Of a stretch of 64,000 nucleotides of DNA, positions 46,406 to 58,439 are shown in pieces; the first letter of the stretch is position 1; each line of letters starts with the position of its first letter. This DNA is from Glandiceps talaboti (Eukaryota > Hemichordata > Enteropneusta > Spengelidae), in assembly GCF_964340395.1 (NCBI RefSeq), contig NC_135561.1:16924365-16988364 (forward strand), given 5' to 3'. The translations under genes and the position numbers were made by a program. The notes beneath the pieces are model-generated. The model worked only from the letters and a program-made list of their open reading frames with translations. It had not been told where the DNA came from and did no database searches.

Positions 46406-48229
46406 ATGGAATGTGTCGAATTTGAAAACGAAACTTATAAGCATAGCGGATATGACGTCACTGTTACTTCCTCGACCGTCACCTTTCAAGTCCATGCAGA
46501 TATACTTCGCGACCAAAGCGAGTATTTCAAGGCGAAGCTCCCACCTTCAGCAGAGATAGAGGACAAACCGTTCAACTTACAGTTCGGAGAACCGTCACCT
46601 ACACCGGCAACATTGCAACGAATTTTCCAATTCTTTTACACTGGGAAACTGGAGGTGGCAAATGATGAGATAGCAGACACGCTAACAGCTGGTGGTGTTC
46701 TTGGTATACAAAATGACACATTCCATGATGAAATAATGAAAACATTGGATTTTGACAATTGGCACTTGTTTGTTACTAGTGGTAAAAGTGATTTCTATAA
46801 GGAGATTTCGAACAATGCTAAAAGATATGCAGCCGACCATTTTCAGTTTGTCAAATGCACAGATGCATTTACATCCATCTGTGCTGAAGAAAAGAAAGAT
46901 GTCGAGCGAATGGTTGGTGAAAGGGGAACATATATGCAGCGGGCAATTGCACTTGTACTCCTTCACACCGTACCGGATGAAGACGGCAAATACGGAAATC
47001 TGGTGTGTTATTATGATCATGAAAAGAAGGACTGGTTGTCACTTGGGACATCATACAGATCGCAGCAAGAAAGGTTCAGCAATGACCCAGTGTTTAACCA
47101 AACATCAAATTATGGGCACAGATTGTGCTACATCGACATGGATCCTAACGACTCGGTTGCTCTTACAGTATTTGATACCAAAACCAGTGAAAACCAAACG
47201 AAAAATTGCACCAGAGCTGAAACATCCCAAGCAGCCATTATTTCGTCTGATGGGGATATATTCTACCATGTCGCCCCTAAGATTAAAAAAGATAAAATAG
47301 AGGTGAAAGTTTTTGCATTAGATAATTCGGCATCAATGGTTGCTTCACCTTGCTTCCTTACTTTCTCAAAAGACAGCCAAGTAAGAAGAACGGGAGATTT
47401 AGACATGCATTGTGAGGTAGCAGATGCGTCTTGTTTTTGTGGGAAACTGTTTGTACTCGTTCTTGTGGAGGAAATTAGTCACCAGCGCAACAAACATCGC
47501 ACTTACAAGGTAGTACTGATCGAAGTGTCTGTTGCAGCTGAGGAGTCAAGTTCAGGTTCAACTAACGCTGTATCATTACAGGTCTGCAGGGAGGTGTCTG
47601 TATCAACTTCGATGTCGATGAAACCATTGATTCGACTATTCAACAACGGCACGCTGTATGTATCAATGTTATTCGGAGATGAGGCAACGTTGTTCAAGTA
47701 TAACGACGGCGAGATACAAAAAGTTTGGGAATGCAACGACTTTCCAACCACGCCCGCACGCGCCCATCTCACCATGGTGGATGGAATGATTTATGCATTT
47801 GATGTGTCCACCACCAGTATGCGATATTTTGACACTAAAGATGATAGCTCCGGAGCACTGACGCTGCCAGCTGTCATCAGCAAATCGTGGCATGTGGTAA
47901 AAATCATGGGACTGGAAGTCCCAAAGCATTTTGCGAAGCGTGGGAAGAGTTTACAGGAAATAGAAGTCCGGGAATGTATTCAGATAAAAGATGTTGGAGA
48001 ATTCACAATTGAGGAAGAGGATGATGAAACCGGGAATATTTGCTCGTGTTTGGTCTATCCAGTGATCTGTTGCTGCTTTCCCTGCTTAGCCTGCTATGTG
48101 CATTGCGTGGAGCATAAACCATTGCAAATTGATGATTTCCGCCGGGCTGCTAGATTATTGTATAACATGATGTGGTTTCCGTTTAAATGCCGACATAGAC
48201 GGTCACGGAGACGTAACGTCAATGTGTAG
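46406..48229 (+). CDS. BTB-BACK (kelch-like) protein with cysteine-rich C-terminal tail
   Basis: One exon encodes 607 residues from ATG 46406, which has a good context (A at -3, G at +4). Residues about 10-110 are a BTB/POZ domain: GYDVTVTSSTVTFQVHADIL, RDQSEYFKAKL and IFQFFYTGKLEVANDEIADT. Residues about 115-215 fit a BACK domain. The long C-terminal half (about 215-530) has WLSLGTSY and other strand-rich segments expected for a kelch-type propeller, but the usual double-glycine repeats are not obvious. BTB-BACK proteins usually act as substrate adaptors for Cullin-3 ubiquitin ligases. After an acidic stretch, residues about 546-567 form a cysteine-rich hydrophobic segment (CSCLVYPVICCCFPCLACYV), and the protein ends in a basic tail (RHRRSRRR). 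This end is unusual for the family and could be palmitoylated or membrane-associated; that is inference. Confidence 0.88.
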   Translation: MECVEFENETYKHSGYDVTVTSSTVTFQVHADILRDQSEYFKAKLPPSAEIEDKPFNLQFGEPSPTPATLQRIFQFFYTGKLEVANDEIADTLTAGGVLGIQNDTFHDEIMKTLDFDNWHLFVTSGKSDFYKEISNNAKRYAADHFQFVKCTDAFTSICAEEKKDVERMVGERGTYMQRAIALVLLHTVPDEDGKYGNLVCYYDHEKKDWLSLGTSYRSQQERFSNDPVFNQTSNYGHRLCYIDMDPNDSVALTVFDTKTSENQTKNCTRAETSQAAIISSDGDIFYHVAPKIKKDKIEVKVFALDNSASMVASPCFLTFSKDSQVRRTGDLDMHCEVADASCFCGKLFVLVLVEEISHQRNKHRTYKVVLIEVSVAAEESSSGSTNAVSLQVCREVSVSTSMSMKPLIRLFNNGTLYVSMLFGDEATLFKYNDGEIQKVWECNDFPTTPARAHLTMVDGMIYAFDVSTTSMRYFDTKDDSSGALTLPAVISKSWHVVKIMGLEVPKHFAKRGKSLQEIEVRECIQIKDVGEFTIEEEDDETGNICSCLVYPVICCCFPCLACYVHCVEHKPLQIDDFRRAARLLYNMMWFPFKCRHRRSRRRNVNV

Positions 48230-48399
48230 GTTGACGCCGGACAAAGAAGCTTCGACCTGGGGAAAAGGTTGGAACTGTCGCTATCGTTGTATACGTAGTT
48301 GTCATCAGCAGTCGCGGTAACAGCATCATCATCATCATCGTAGTCGTCGACGCCGCAGTCAACGTTGTCGCCGCAGCCGTCACCACCACCGCCACCACA

Positions 48400-48452
48400 C
48401 CACAATAATCACCACTACTACCACCACCACCACCACCATCATCATCATCATT

Positions 48453-48507
<55 letters not shown>
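48400..48507. repeat. (CCA)n/(CAT)n trinucleotide array in the BTB gene 3' region
   Basis: CAC, CCA and CAT units about 170 bp after the stop codon, probably in the 3' UTR. The His-rich frame is not a gene. Confidence 0.9.
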
Positions 48508-48523
48508 CCGATCAAACATTAAA

Positions 48524-48529
48524 AATAAA
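48524..48529 (+). promoter_or_regulatory. Candidate polyadenylation signal of the BTB gene
   Basis: AATAAA about 295 bp after the stop codon, just past the trinucleotide array. AATAATAAATG follows near 48553. Confidence 0.45.
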
Positions 48530-48559
48530 TATCGAATATTATGGTAGTTCAGCAATAAT

Positions 48560-49231
48560 AAATGTACATGCATTAACAGGTGGAAAATGAACAACCATAC
48601 AACGAGTTGAGATGAAAATGTACGAAGATGTGACGTTTATATATCAAGTCGTATACTGTAGACAATAATACTGTCTGTATGTATGTATACATGTCAAATA
48701 TTTGTGGACATTCCGAAAGTTTGCGTTTTGATCCATATTGAATTTCATCTGAATCACATTATTCAGAAAACGTGCTCATAAATAAAAAAGGAACAATTAT
48801 AACAAGATTGGAAGAGGGTCATCCGAATCAAGATTACGCCTTGCAGAAAATCAAACTTCTTCATTTTTTCCAAAGTCTGCCAAATGAAAGCTTGTTCCTG
48901 GTCTTTTTTTGAAATAATGATTGTTCACCGTTTTGTTGTCTTGGAAACTGATAATCTGTTTTATTTCCATACATAGTTAATAGAGTACAGGGTTAGCACA
49001 GCATTCTGTGGCCATATAGGATGCTAAAATAACTTAATTTTGATATTATTTTGAACTGTATTTCACAAATGTGTACGGTTACCCATTATTACCCCTGGCA
49101 CAGATCAATTGCAGCACAACGGCCTTTTTATACTTCACAAGTTTAAAGGCTTTATTTCCAAGGTGCATTGTACTGTACCAAAGAATGATAAAACATTTAC
49201 TTAGTTTCTTATACTAAATAGATTGATATGT

Positions 49232-49263
<32 letters not shown>

Positions 49264-52200
49264 TTGTGATCTGTCAACGGATCATTCAGTGACATTCAGT
49301 AGAATTAGTGCTATTGGGAAATATAATAAAAATTATATATATCCAATTTTAGCAGTGAAGCTAGAGTTGGCATTGAACTTGAATAACACTGTACTAGTTA
49401 AGTATAAATCGCTTGGAGTGTCCCTGTGATTACAGTCCTGTTAATATAAATGCTGAGTGATAATCTTTCTGGGACAAAATTTTGAAATAAGAAAGCGTAA
49501 ACAACGTGACTTCATCATCCTGGAAGAAGACCTGGGAACTAGGGATGAAGACTAAGATTTATCCAAATGATTTGATGCGGTCCAAGTTTTCAAGTTGTTT
49601 GTATTGGGACTGATGCTTTCACGGTTTAAAGTTGTAATTAAACCAGTCGTTTTGAGCGAAGGACTCTTTATCGATCGATGTCCATAATGTTGTATTATAC
49701 CTTGTCAATCCTTTCGGTTTTTGCACTCAAACCTAACAAATTATGATATACCTTAGAAAAAGCAGCGAGAATCGACGAGACACAATAATCAATGTAGTAG
49801 TGCAGACAGTTATTGTAATGTAGTATTTAAACATGCATAACCTTTGACCTGAAGTGATGTACCATGCAATGTAAATAGCAGTGTTGCTGTTGGTTACACG
49901 AGAGTTGTGTTGTAAAGTATGAACTCTGTAAAGTAACCTCAACCAGCAATACATTGTAATTAATAAATAGACAAAAAGTTGTATTTCAACGCAATTTGGT
50001 CAACTTGTGCATTTATTGCATTTTGTTATCGTCTAACGGAAAAACACATTTTAAACTATAGCACGTACGTGATGATGTGGGCCAGCATAAAACGTATATT
50101 ATATTACGACGGATTAGTGCTACTGTAACAATTTACTACAAATCAAGCTATATATAAACGAATGCATAGAGAGAGAAAGAGAGAATGGGAGAGAGAGAGA
50201 TTGCATGCACATAGTACATACATACATACATACATACATACATACATACATACATACATACATACATACATACTTTGGTTATATAGTAGTGATGATATCC
50301 ACAGCTTCGTGCGGTACCGCTATCACCCACAGTTTGCCTATACCTTAATTCCCGTAATAGCAACATAAAGGGAACACAGGGGCAGACAGTTCCCATACAA
50401 CTATTTAAGGCGAATATTGTTAAGCTCTATCCATCTCATGCATGCAAGGTCTATTTACATGTAGGCGTTCCTTGAGCTCTCTGATACTTCTGGCATCACC
50501 TACGTCAGGTATTTCAGTTTGTCTTTATACCCAGGGTGATGTTAATGTATGCATTGTTCAGGTTAAACTTTTTTTAAGTTATTAAACTTAAAAAATGTTT
50601 ATTATTTTTATTAATCACCATGAACATTGGCGTGAGACATTCGCTGTATTCCTATAAAAATTTACAGAACGTCATCTTTTGTATAGATATCACAGCTTAC
50701 TGTGACGTCACAGTAGGTACACACGTCAGTTATCTATACCGCGGTCGAGGTCATTTAAGTTCAATAGATAATGCGATGTATATGAGCATTAAGTGTACGT
50801 GTTAAATAACTCTTTTTAGCATTTGTTTATCAACATGTTAGCATATTAATGTTTGCACTCCTGGTCTTGTTAGAACTTGACAAAACCAGTTACATTTATG
50901 TGACAATAAAGACAGAACCTGAGATTTTTCGGCCGAGTCAGTTTACGAAATTCAGTGGCTTCTGTACAGCGGCTTGTCATGCGTTTTGAAGAAAGGAGCA
51001 AATTGCGGACGATGGTAAATTGGTATGAGGTTGGGAAACCCAACGACTATATTATTAATGTTTGCTGATATTTAATGTGGATGTATACGCCCATGAAATC
51101 ACCTTTATGATCGCATGCTGCAGTGTCGTACACAGAACTAATCGTCGTTGGTGGCGCTCCTGTTAAGCAGTGATTGAAGAGGCGTGTCAACAGTGACGAA
51201 GTTTTCGGTCCAAATTCCCACTATCGCTCTATTTGACTAAAGACATGCCCAGACGTGTTTTAGTAGTGAGAGTGTAAAAAAAAACACCATGATTTATTTC
51301 ATGAAATAAAGTAACTTCTGAAAGTGATATTTAAAATGTGCAAACTGCACCCATGATTAATATTAGAGATGTAACAAATGTATACATTATAATGGTTTAC
51401 CTAGCAAATCACTAGTGTGAGTTTGAAATAACACAGCTCTGGAGAAGACTTGTATTTACCTAGGCGAATTATCTGTAAGATGTTTTACTCTTCAAACACA
51501 GGTCGAAAAAAGAAGATCACATATACTGTAAATTTAGCAAATTCAAAATCCGATTTATTGTTTGTACGCTAGGTAAATCATACAGAATCTTCCAGTATGT
51601 TTTTTTGTAATATTTCAGTATTCTAGAATTGCTAAAAATAGGATTGTACATTTCTAACCAAATGTAGTCATAGTCACCTGAGGACATCGCTTCAGAGATA
51701 CACCGTTGACTCATATTCTGTTTAAATATTAAAAGAAAGGTTGTCAAAATAACATATCTACCGCTTCCCCTCTATCGACATTTTGACCTTCGGAATTTGA
51801 ACCAATCGGGTGATAACATATCTATACGTCATTTTGACGAGAGTCAGAGGTATTTTTTAGTCCTTCAGTACTTAAAATAAAGACCACTCCCTAATTATAA
51901 TATGCATAGATAGTCGTTAAATGTGAGCATCATCAGATTATCAAAATATGGTGTACATTTACATCGAACTGACGATGTCAGAATCAATTATTTAACAATT
52001 TATATTCTGTAGATTGTAGACAATAATCAATTTCTTATTGTGTTCAGTAGAAAAATAAATCATACAGGATGAATATTCAACAACTTAAAAAAAATAGCCG
52101 TCGACGTCTGACGTCATTCTTGGTTTAGTGAGTCCGACGAATTACCATTACAAAAGGTAATTGAAATATCCTTGAAGATCTGTCTGCTATAGCTATATGA

Positions 52201-52480
52201 AACACTGAAGCGTCGGATGATCTCGGATGGTTCCACGTCATCAAACTGCGATGGAAGCTGACTTTTCCGAACACAACATGTCACATCGCTATCAGCTTAT
52301 TATAACTGGGTCATGTACACATAAGGTGCCATCACCATGTACGGTCCGGTATTTGCTGTTTACTTGATTTAAAAATATCAGAAAAGAAAAAAATAATTCC
52401 AAATAGATTACGTTTATATTCCTAAAGGTTGATGATATTGGTACGTTTCTCTACTCTACCATAGTGGATATCCAATTAGT
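48560..52480. other. Non-coding spacer between the BTB and PLAC8 genes
   Basis: I saw no gene. It contains a (TG)n tract at 49228-49263, an AT-rich hairpin at about 50566-50600 (TTTTTTTAAGTTATTAAACT then TAAAAAA) and the CATA array listed separately. Frames of 60-80 residues have no family features. Confidence 0.4.
50216..50273. repeat. (CATA)n microsatellite
   Basis: About 14 uninterrupted CATA units. Confidence 0.96.
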
Positions 52481-52519
52481 GGAATTCCATTGAGCACACT
52501 CAGGCTGGTGATGGCATTA

Positions 52520-52855
52520 CTAGCCCCTTCCCATGGATGCAGCCATTGGTGCTGGATATTCCCTTAATTCCTGGCCTTCCTGAACCAACGCACAACACGG
52601 GCAGAAACAGTGAACTATCATGTCACCGCATGGTGTCCCCATAATGTCTCGTTCATCTCGAATTAGCCGTCTAACTTTTGCCGCGCAAAACATATGCAAA
52701 ATCGGTACAAAGAAAGCAAGCGCGTGTATTGGGCAGGGTTTTCCTACGGCTCTTGCGTTCCTTCCAGCTGTTAAACAGGGCAAGAGATATGTTATCAAAC
52801 ACAAACCAATGTCTCCGAAACATCCAAAGAGACCGTTACTCCACATTTTAGGCAT
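52520..52855 (-). CDS. PLAC8-family cysteine-rich protein 1
   Basis: 111 residues from MPKMWSNGLFGCFGD. It shows the PLAC8/cornifelin pattern: W-NGLFGCFGD, LTAGRNARAVGK, a hydrophobic PIHALAFFVPILHMFCA segment, RRLIRDERDIMGTPCGD and HCFCPCCALVQEGQEL. Unlike its three neighbours it reads YLLPCLTAGRN in place of YFCPC, so cysteines of the first CPC motif are missing. PLAC8 proteins are small membrane-associated proteins. Roles in other animals and plants include metal handling and size or growth control; the role here is unknown. The frame is open for 46 residues upstream, and that extension is basic with no Asp or Glu. I start at the Met aligned with its paralogues. It is the first of four same-strand intronless copies. 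Confidence 0.93.
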   Translation of the reverse strand: MPKMWSNGLFGCFGDIGLCLITYLLPCLTAGRNARAVGKPCPIHALAFFVPILHMFCAAKVRRLIRDERDIMGTPCGDMIVHCFCPCCALVQEGQELREYPAPMAASMGRG

Positions 52856-53039
52856 CTTGGCGTTATTCTGTTGATTACAACGTAACGTAGAACTGTAAAC
52901 TCTGAACGATGACCGTTGGATTGCAAGATGTAACTGCTGACGAGCTGTGTATCTATTGATGAGGCTTAGCGAACGTTTGTTAAAATATAACACAAATGGA
53001 GCTAGCTAATGATCTATTTGTCCATCATACGATTGGACT

Positions 53040-55085
53040 ATGCATGCCCATCAACGTTAATTCACATGACCTGCGACAGACAGAGATGATAAGACAACTG
53101 CACGTCCAATTAAATATGCACGTTGTGCGTTGGATTCCATTAATAACATGGCAATACGAAAATTGACAGTAAATTGGATATTACCCTGGTGATATTTTCA
53201 GTTTTAAGTAACGTTTAGTAAGTTTTAACATACAAATCAAAACGAATCTTCCTCTATGTTATACAGGGAAGTCATGGCATTGGCAAGGGAGAGAATACGG
53301 AATGTCGCCTTCATGATTTAAGCTCGGTCGGCTCTGCTGAAGGTGATGCAAACGCACCGTTGCGTTGCTCCACGTTCAAAACGTTACGGCCTACCTTTTT
53401 TTTTAAATACTGTGTATAGATTCTCCTTTTAGTCGTTTCTAATTTGTCTATCAGGATCGATAAATCATCCTGATGTGACAACAAACTCAAGCTAATCATA
53501 ATCATATTGTTACAACTCGCTCAATTTATATTTCATTTGAAATTATCGGTATAAATGTAACACATTATGTGCAAAGTTAAGGTTGAATGAGCCCTCGACG
53601 AATCAGAGGTTGAAAACTCGTGTTGCTTGGTTATTTGCTCTTCTGACAAGGACTAGTTATTGTCGCGAGTCTGTAGTTGAAATTAGATTATACATGCATG
53701 TGCTTACAGGTCATCACACAATGACAATATTTCATTCACAAGGGAACATAGATTAAGAACTGATACGGTTATCTTGTCGTTTCAATATTTGCACAAGATA
53801 CCTGCAGGTCATACAAGTTCTCCGAGTCAAGTTCGTTTAATAGCTAGCTGCATTTTCTCTTTAGTAGTGCAACCTGGTGTCAATGCCAATGAAACTAGTC
53901 TTATCAAATAAAGTTGGCACTCGTTTAAAAAAAGAAAACAAGAACATTTATTTCTTAAATAACTTCTTGTCTCAAGTCTTTTCTAAAAAAACTGATTTTA
54001 GTGTATAGATGAAAACTTGGTAGTATACAAGATAATGTTAACACAACGCTTTATATATGGACACAGTAAAATCTTCGAAATTTGGATAACAATGTATAGA
54101 TAGTTTTAGATTTGGCGTATTTCACATAGCTTTAACTTGTAATTACGCTGGTTATACCTTGGAAACAGTGGCATGTCACTGGAACATCATTAATAAAGCC
54201 ATGTGGCAAATCGACATACCCTGTCCAAATTGCCATTAGCATTCCACACTTGAAAAGTTGCAATTAATGCAACCTAAAATTATGTTGGATGGTAATATAG
54301 CCGAGTAAACGTTCCTTCAAAGCCCTCTCACCGAACGTTCACGATGATTGGGTAATATTTAATGAGTAACAGATCTAGAGAACTACAGTAACTACAGAAG
54401 GATGGCGAGGCGTTCCCATCGAGAAGTAGTAATTGGGGGTTGACCCTGCGCCGTTGTACGGGTATGTAAACCATTCAGCTGGAACAATGTACATATCTTT
54501 GTTACCGGGTGGGAATGTGTTGTATCCTTATACCACCTTCATGACAAACATCAGAGCTATCACGACATGTTATGGTATGTTTAATTTTAGGGTTTGGCGT
54601 TAACACTACCAATTTATCATTTCTAAAGTTGACCCTGTCATACATACTCTGTGTAAATAGTTTGTGTATTTAGTGTATTTATATCTGCCTGGGTTATCTG
54701 TCTGCGACGATACGCATATAGAAAAGGCAACCCCCATGATGTGATGAATTTTCAGATAGGACAAACTATATATATTCACATTTTAGTGCAATTACATCAC
54801 GACCACCACTGAAATTGCCAGTCTTAATTTTCAAGCGGTACAGGCCAAGTTTATGATCTTTTTTATTCTCAGTTTGAAAATAAATACATAATATGACATC
54901 AGTCACACTACATGGATAGCCTTCGATGCCATTAGCAATAGTCTTCTGGTGTAATATGCACAATTGCTGGTGTGGCCAGTTTGCTTAACATTTTTGTTTC
55001 GATAAATTAGCATATAAATACGTGCAAATCTTCACCTGGGTGACATCAAACAGAACAGATAAAAAAACTGTTCTCTCTCACAACT
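53040..55085. other. Non-coding spacer
   Basis: No gene or clear repeat beyond short AT-rich words could be supported. Confidence 0.4.
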
Positions 55086-55090
55086 ATTAT

Positions 55091-55345
55091 GGGTTTGTCG
55101 GTGGCCGAGTGGTTAAACCACTTGCCTCTTACCACTGAGGTCGGGGTTCGAACATTCGAACATTTGAATCCATTCAGGGTTTTATTAAATTAACAACAAG
55201 GTAAATAAGAAGAGTGTACATGCTGTTCAGTTTGACTCTACCGAACAACGCAGGTTTTCTCCGGGTACTCACTAACATTGAACCCATGAGGAATGGCCCT
55301 CACTGGACTTCTTGGGAGATAAGTGTTTATATCCAGTATAAATAT
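55091..55345 (+). mobile_element. tRNA-derived SINE, copy 2
   Basis: The head GTTTGTCGGTGGCCGAGTGG then TTAAACCACTTGCCTCTTAC has box A (GTGGCCGAGTGG), and GGGTTCGAACATTCG is box B. The body has GTTCAGTTTGACTCTACCGA, ACGCAGGTTTTCTCCGGGTA and GGAATGGCCCTCACTGGACT. It matches 11311-11537 on the opposite strand. The head is of Ser/Leu tRNA style, but it cannot fold as a full tRNA because an anticodon arm is not preserved. Confidence 0.82.
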
Positions 55346-55349
55346 AGAT

Positions 55350-56762
55350 TATAACTGTTCGAATGCACAATGACTTGCTCCTGCCATTAATTTTATGTCA
55401 AATCCCACAATGTCATGATTGTAAATGACAAAGTAAGTTTTACTTACATTTTAAAACTAAATTTGATATTACATTGCAAAGCCAAGTCCCACAATTTTGA
55501 CTGGAAAACCACCATACAATCTGAGTCATCGATCTCTCGATCGATCTTAGCATGTGCTTGACATCGCACATCGCACATCGACAGATGATGAATGAAAGTC
55601 ACGCGATTACGTAGTTTGCATAGCCGTCCAAGACCATATTTGATACGCGATGGAGAATAAAGTGCGAAGAAACATTACAGTATTCGTAAAATTTCGATTT
55701 AAAATTGTAGTTAAAATGTATAGATTGTATCAATTAGGTAATAAATATATGATACCATGAAATCAATTTTAGGTTACGTCATAATGCTCCTCGCATGATT
55801 CAGTGGATTACAAATATTAGCCACAGGCGAGTATTTGCATAAATCCGCGAAATCATGCTCATTATCAGAGCATAACACTAAGTATTGTGGGATTCCATAT
55901 AATTATTATATCAAACCAGTTTTATATTATCTGTGAGACAGGACTGAATTCTAACAAAAATAAGTTGAGGAATTACTAGTACCTTTAGATATCCAAACTG
56001 ACGATAATGTAAATATGCTCCGAAATGCTTATTTTGTAATATGGTGGCGTGATTTAAGTATTCTCACAGATTGACAAATCTTGCTATAAACATATAGTCC
56101 AGAATATACTTAGCAGTGTTTGCTTTGCCAAGCTGTGTTACAGTGCACCCATACTACTTACGTACATGGGGATGGCAGAGAGAGTTTTAATGATGACAAC
56201 AATGCACATATCAAATAATTGTCGTGGTATATATTTATTTCAGGAAATTAGATCTAAATACAAGATACTTTGTTTATACCAAGCAGTTGTTTTCAAGAAA
56301 CAATCGTGCACAAGACGAAGCATACAACTCTATGTTGTTCAATCTTGATATATAGTACGGGAATCAATAGTGGCCTGAAAGGAGGATGTGGAACCGTCCT
56401 TTACATCACATTGTCAATATCTGTTCTCAGCTTTAAAGAATTCTTCTCTTTAGTGGTTTAAATGTGTGAGGATTCTAACAGCAATCTTTATCCTATAAAT
56501 GATCAGATGATACTTAATATAGAGCACACACGATGATCGAGACTTAATTGGGAAGACCGTTTACTGCTAGTTATAACTATGGCACAGTTCCTGTATAACG
56601 ACTTCTACAGGAAACTTTGAAGCAAAAGTCTGTTATTTCGACTCGGACCAAAACAATGTAGTTTGCCTCAAATTGCCATTTAAATCCACCAAACAGGCAA
56701 GGATCCGTAATAAAGTAAAGTTATACTTCAAATTCATACATTTTTAAAAAGTTTTTCCTTCG

Positions 56763-56810
<48 letters not shown>

Positions 56811-57460
56811 GTGGGCACTGTTTACCTACACTTTACTGAAGAACAGGTGTACAACTAAACAAGACATGTAAGCATGTGAGTCATCTGTTGCCAGAGATTG
56901 TCTGTGTGATGGTTAACATGATTGCGGACAGTTTCATTGATGGCTAACATTTTAGGACAAATTTCGTTGTCTAAAAAAACTGGAATTGAAAATAAAGTGC
57001 CCTGATAACAAAATGAGAGATATAGTTGGAGAATGCAAAGGATGGGGGCGAGACGTTAATAAGTTAATTTTTTGGGGGGGGTTTCAGCTGAGCTTATAAC
57101 ATGTATCCATACTGTAGTTCCAAAACTGTGTGGTATTAAGTCAATGGAAGATCAAAGTGAGGTGATTTTAGAAAGAGATGTAACATGTCAATGTCTAGTT
57201 TCATACTAAGCTTGATAATTTATAATACCACAAAATTTATCTAAAAATGTACAAAGTATTTGGTTTTTAAAAAGATAAGATGGCACGGTTACTGAATAAC
57301 TCCAGTAGCACATTTACGACAGGAAGTGGCAAGTCCAACACGGTGTACTTCAATACGAACTTCAGCAGAGCTATGGTAGAAATATTACGTCACATTTCAT
57401 CAAGTATTTTCTTTGCCTTTCAGATGGAAGGTATACATTGATGATGTGGCAGACTAACGT
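55350..57460. other. Non-coding spacer
   Basis: It includes an (ATC)n tract at 56766-56810 and a G-run at 57072-57080. No gene was seen. Confidence 0.4.
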
Positions 57461-57465
57461 ACACA

Positions 57466-57733
57466 TACAATAGACCTGTTGCCGGTTCCAAGATGCATTG
57501 CGATTCTCTCCGTACAATGTCATGTACGCGCTGAGGGGTTTGTACGCGCTACTCAGGGGGTGGTTGTCTTATTCTATAAAATCACTCATAATCAAAGAGG
57601 TCAACATGTGTTTCCATAATTTTCTGATGAAAATGTTATTTCAAACGTAATATAGACAAAACAAGACTAAATGTAACAAAATAAGCGACATCATCTCGCG
57701 AAATGCACCTTGGAACCGGAAAGTCTATTGGTA
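57466..57733. mobile_element. ~264 bp MITE with TA target site (Tc1/mariner-like)
   Basis: The left end CAATAGACCTGTTGCCGGTT then CCAAGATGCATTGCGA is inverted at the right end (TCGCGAAATGCACCTTGGAA, CCGGAAAGTCTATTGG). TA flanks both sides (57466-57467 and 57732-57733). Internally GTACGCGCT occurs twice. It lies between two PLAC8 genes, downstream of copy 2. There is no coding capacity. Confidence 0.7.
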
Positions 57734-57766
57734 CCATTAGAAGAAGTACAAGTAGTAATGTGAATG

Positions 57767-57772
57767 TTTATT
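57767..57772 (-). promoter_or_regulatory. Candidate polyadenylation signal, PLAC8 copy 2
   Basis: AATAAA on the minus strand, 200 bp after the copy 2 stop codon. Confidence 0.4.
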
Positions 57773-57971
57773 GAAAAGAGAGCATATTGCAAAACAAAGT
57801 GCATGTACTTCATCAAAGTCGATCAGTTTAATTATTGAGAGTGTCCGATGACATTCGACAGTTTCCAATTATATGTTCTTGTCTAGGAGACACTTTTGAT
57901 CAGATATTCAACATAATAATTTATCTTCGGTGATGAGGATGATAAAACATAATGATAACATACAGTCAAAT

Positions 57972-58304
57972 TTACTGCCTCGCCATAGCTTTTTCGGTCG
58001 GTGGTGAAATCTTCAGCTCATGAGCTTCTTGTATTAAGGCACAGCACGGACAGAAGCAGTGCACTGCCAAATCTCCAAGCTCCGCCCCCATGATATCTCT
58101 CTCCTGTCGAATCATTCCCCTGACGCTGGAACCACATATCATGTGCACTATAGGCAGGAATACGAAGAGACCATGAAGACAACATGATTTACCGACGGCT
58201 TCAGCATTTCTCCCAGCTGTGATACATGGACAGAAGTACGTCAGACAACACAGTCCGCAATCACCAAAACATCCAAATAGTCCGTTGCTCCAATACCGTG
58301 GCAT
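57972..58304 (-). CDS. PLAC8-family cysteine-rich protein 2
   Basis: 110 residues from MPRYWSNGLFGCFGDCGLCC. It keeps the full cysteine set: LTYFCPCITAGRNAEAVGKS, CCLHGLFVFLPIVHMICG, RGMIRQERDIMGAELGDLAV and HCFCPCCALIQEAHELK. The start is set by alignment with copies 1, 3 and 4; an in-frame ATG 34 codons upstream is likely in the 5' UTR. A TATA box (CTATATAAAG, 58413-58422) lies about 110 bp upstream of this ATG. The hydrophobic Cys-rich core suggests membrane association. The exact role is unknown. Confidence 0.95.
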   Translation of the reverse strand: MPRYWSNGLFGCFGDCGLCCLTYFCPCITAGRNAEAVGKSCCLHGLFVFLPIVHMICGSSVRGMIRQERDIMGAELGDLAVHCFCPCCALIQEAHELKISPPTEKAMARQ

Positions 58305-58412
58305 GTTTTTTTTCTGCCCTTGATAAATTTGTACAAGTTTGTAGTGTTGTCGAAACTCTGTTAATAGACCTATACAGATACAGTATATCGTGATGTGATA
58401 TCGCATACGCAG

Positions 58413-58422
58413 CTTTATATAG
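58413..58422 (-). promoter_or_regulatory. TATA box of PLAC8 copy 2
   Basis: CTATATAAAG on the minus strand, about 110 bp before the ATG. PLAC8 copy 4 has a comparable CATATATAAG at a similar distance. Confidence 0.55.
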
Positions 58423-58439
58423 GTTTTAGTTAACTTATT

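Noticed and set aside
48365-48547. His-rich and Asp-rich frames after the BTB gene
   Set aside because: They come from the CAT/CCA trinucleotide array, probably 3' UTR.
55091-55160. Functional tRNA gene
   Set aside because: Boxes A and B are present, but the anticodon arm and acceptor pairing are not. The match to 11311-11537 extends through a 200 bp body, which is SINE structure.
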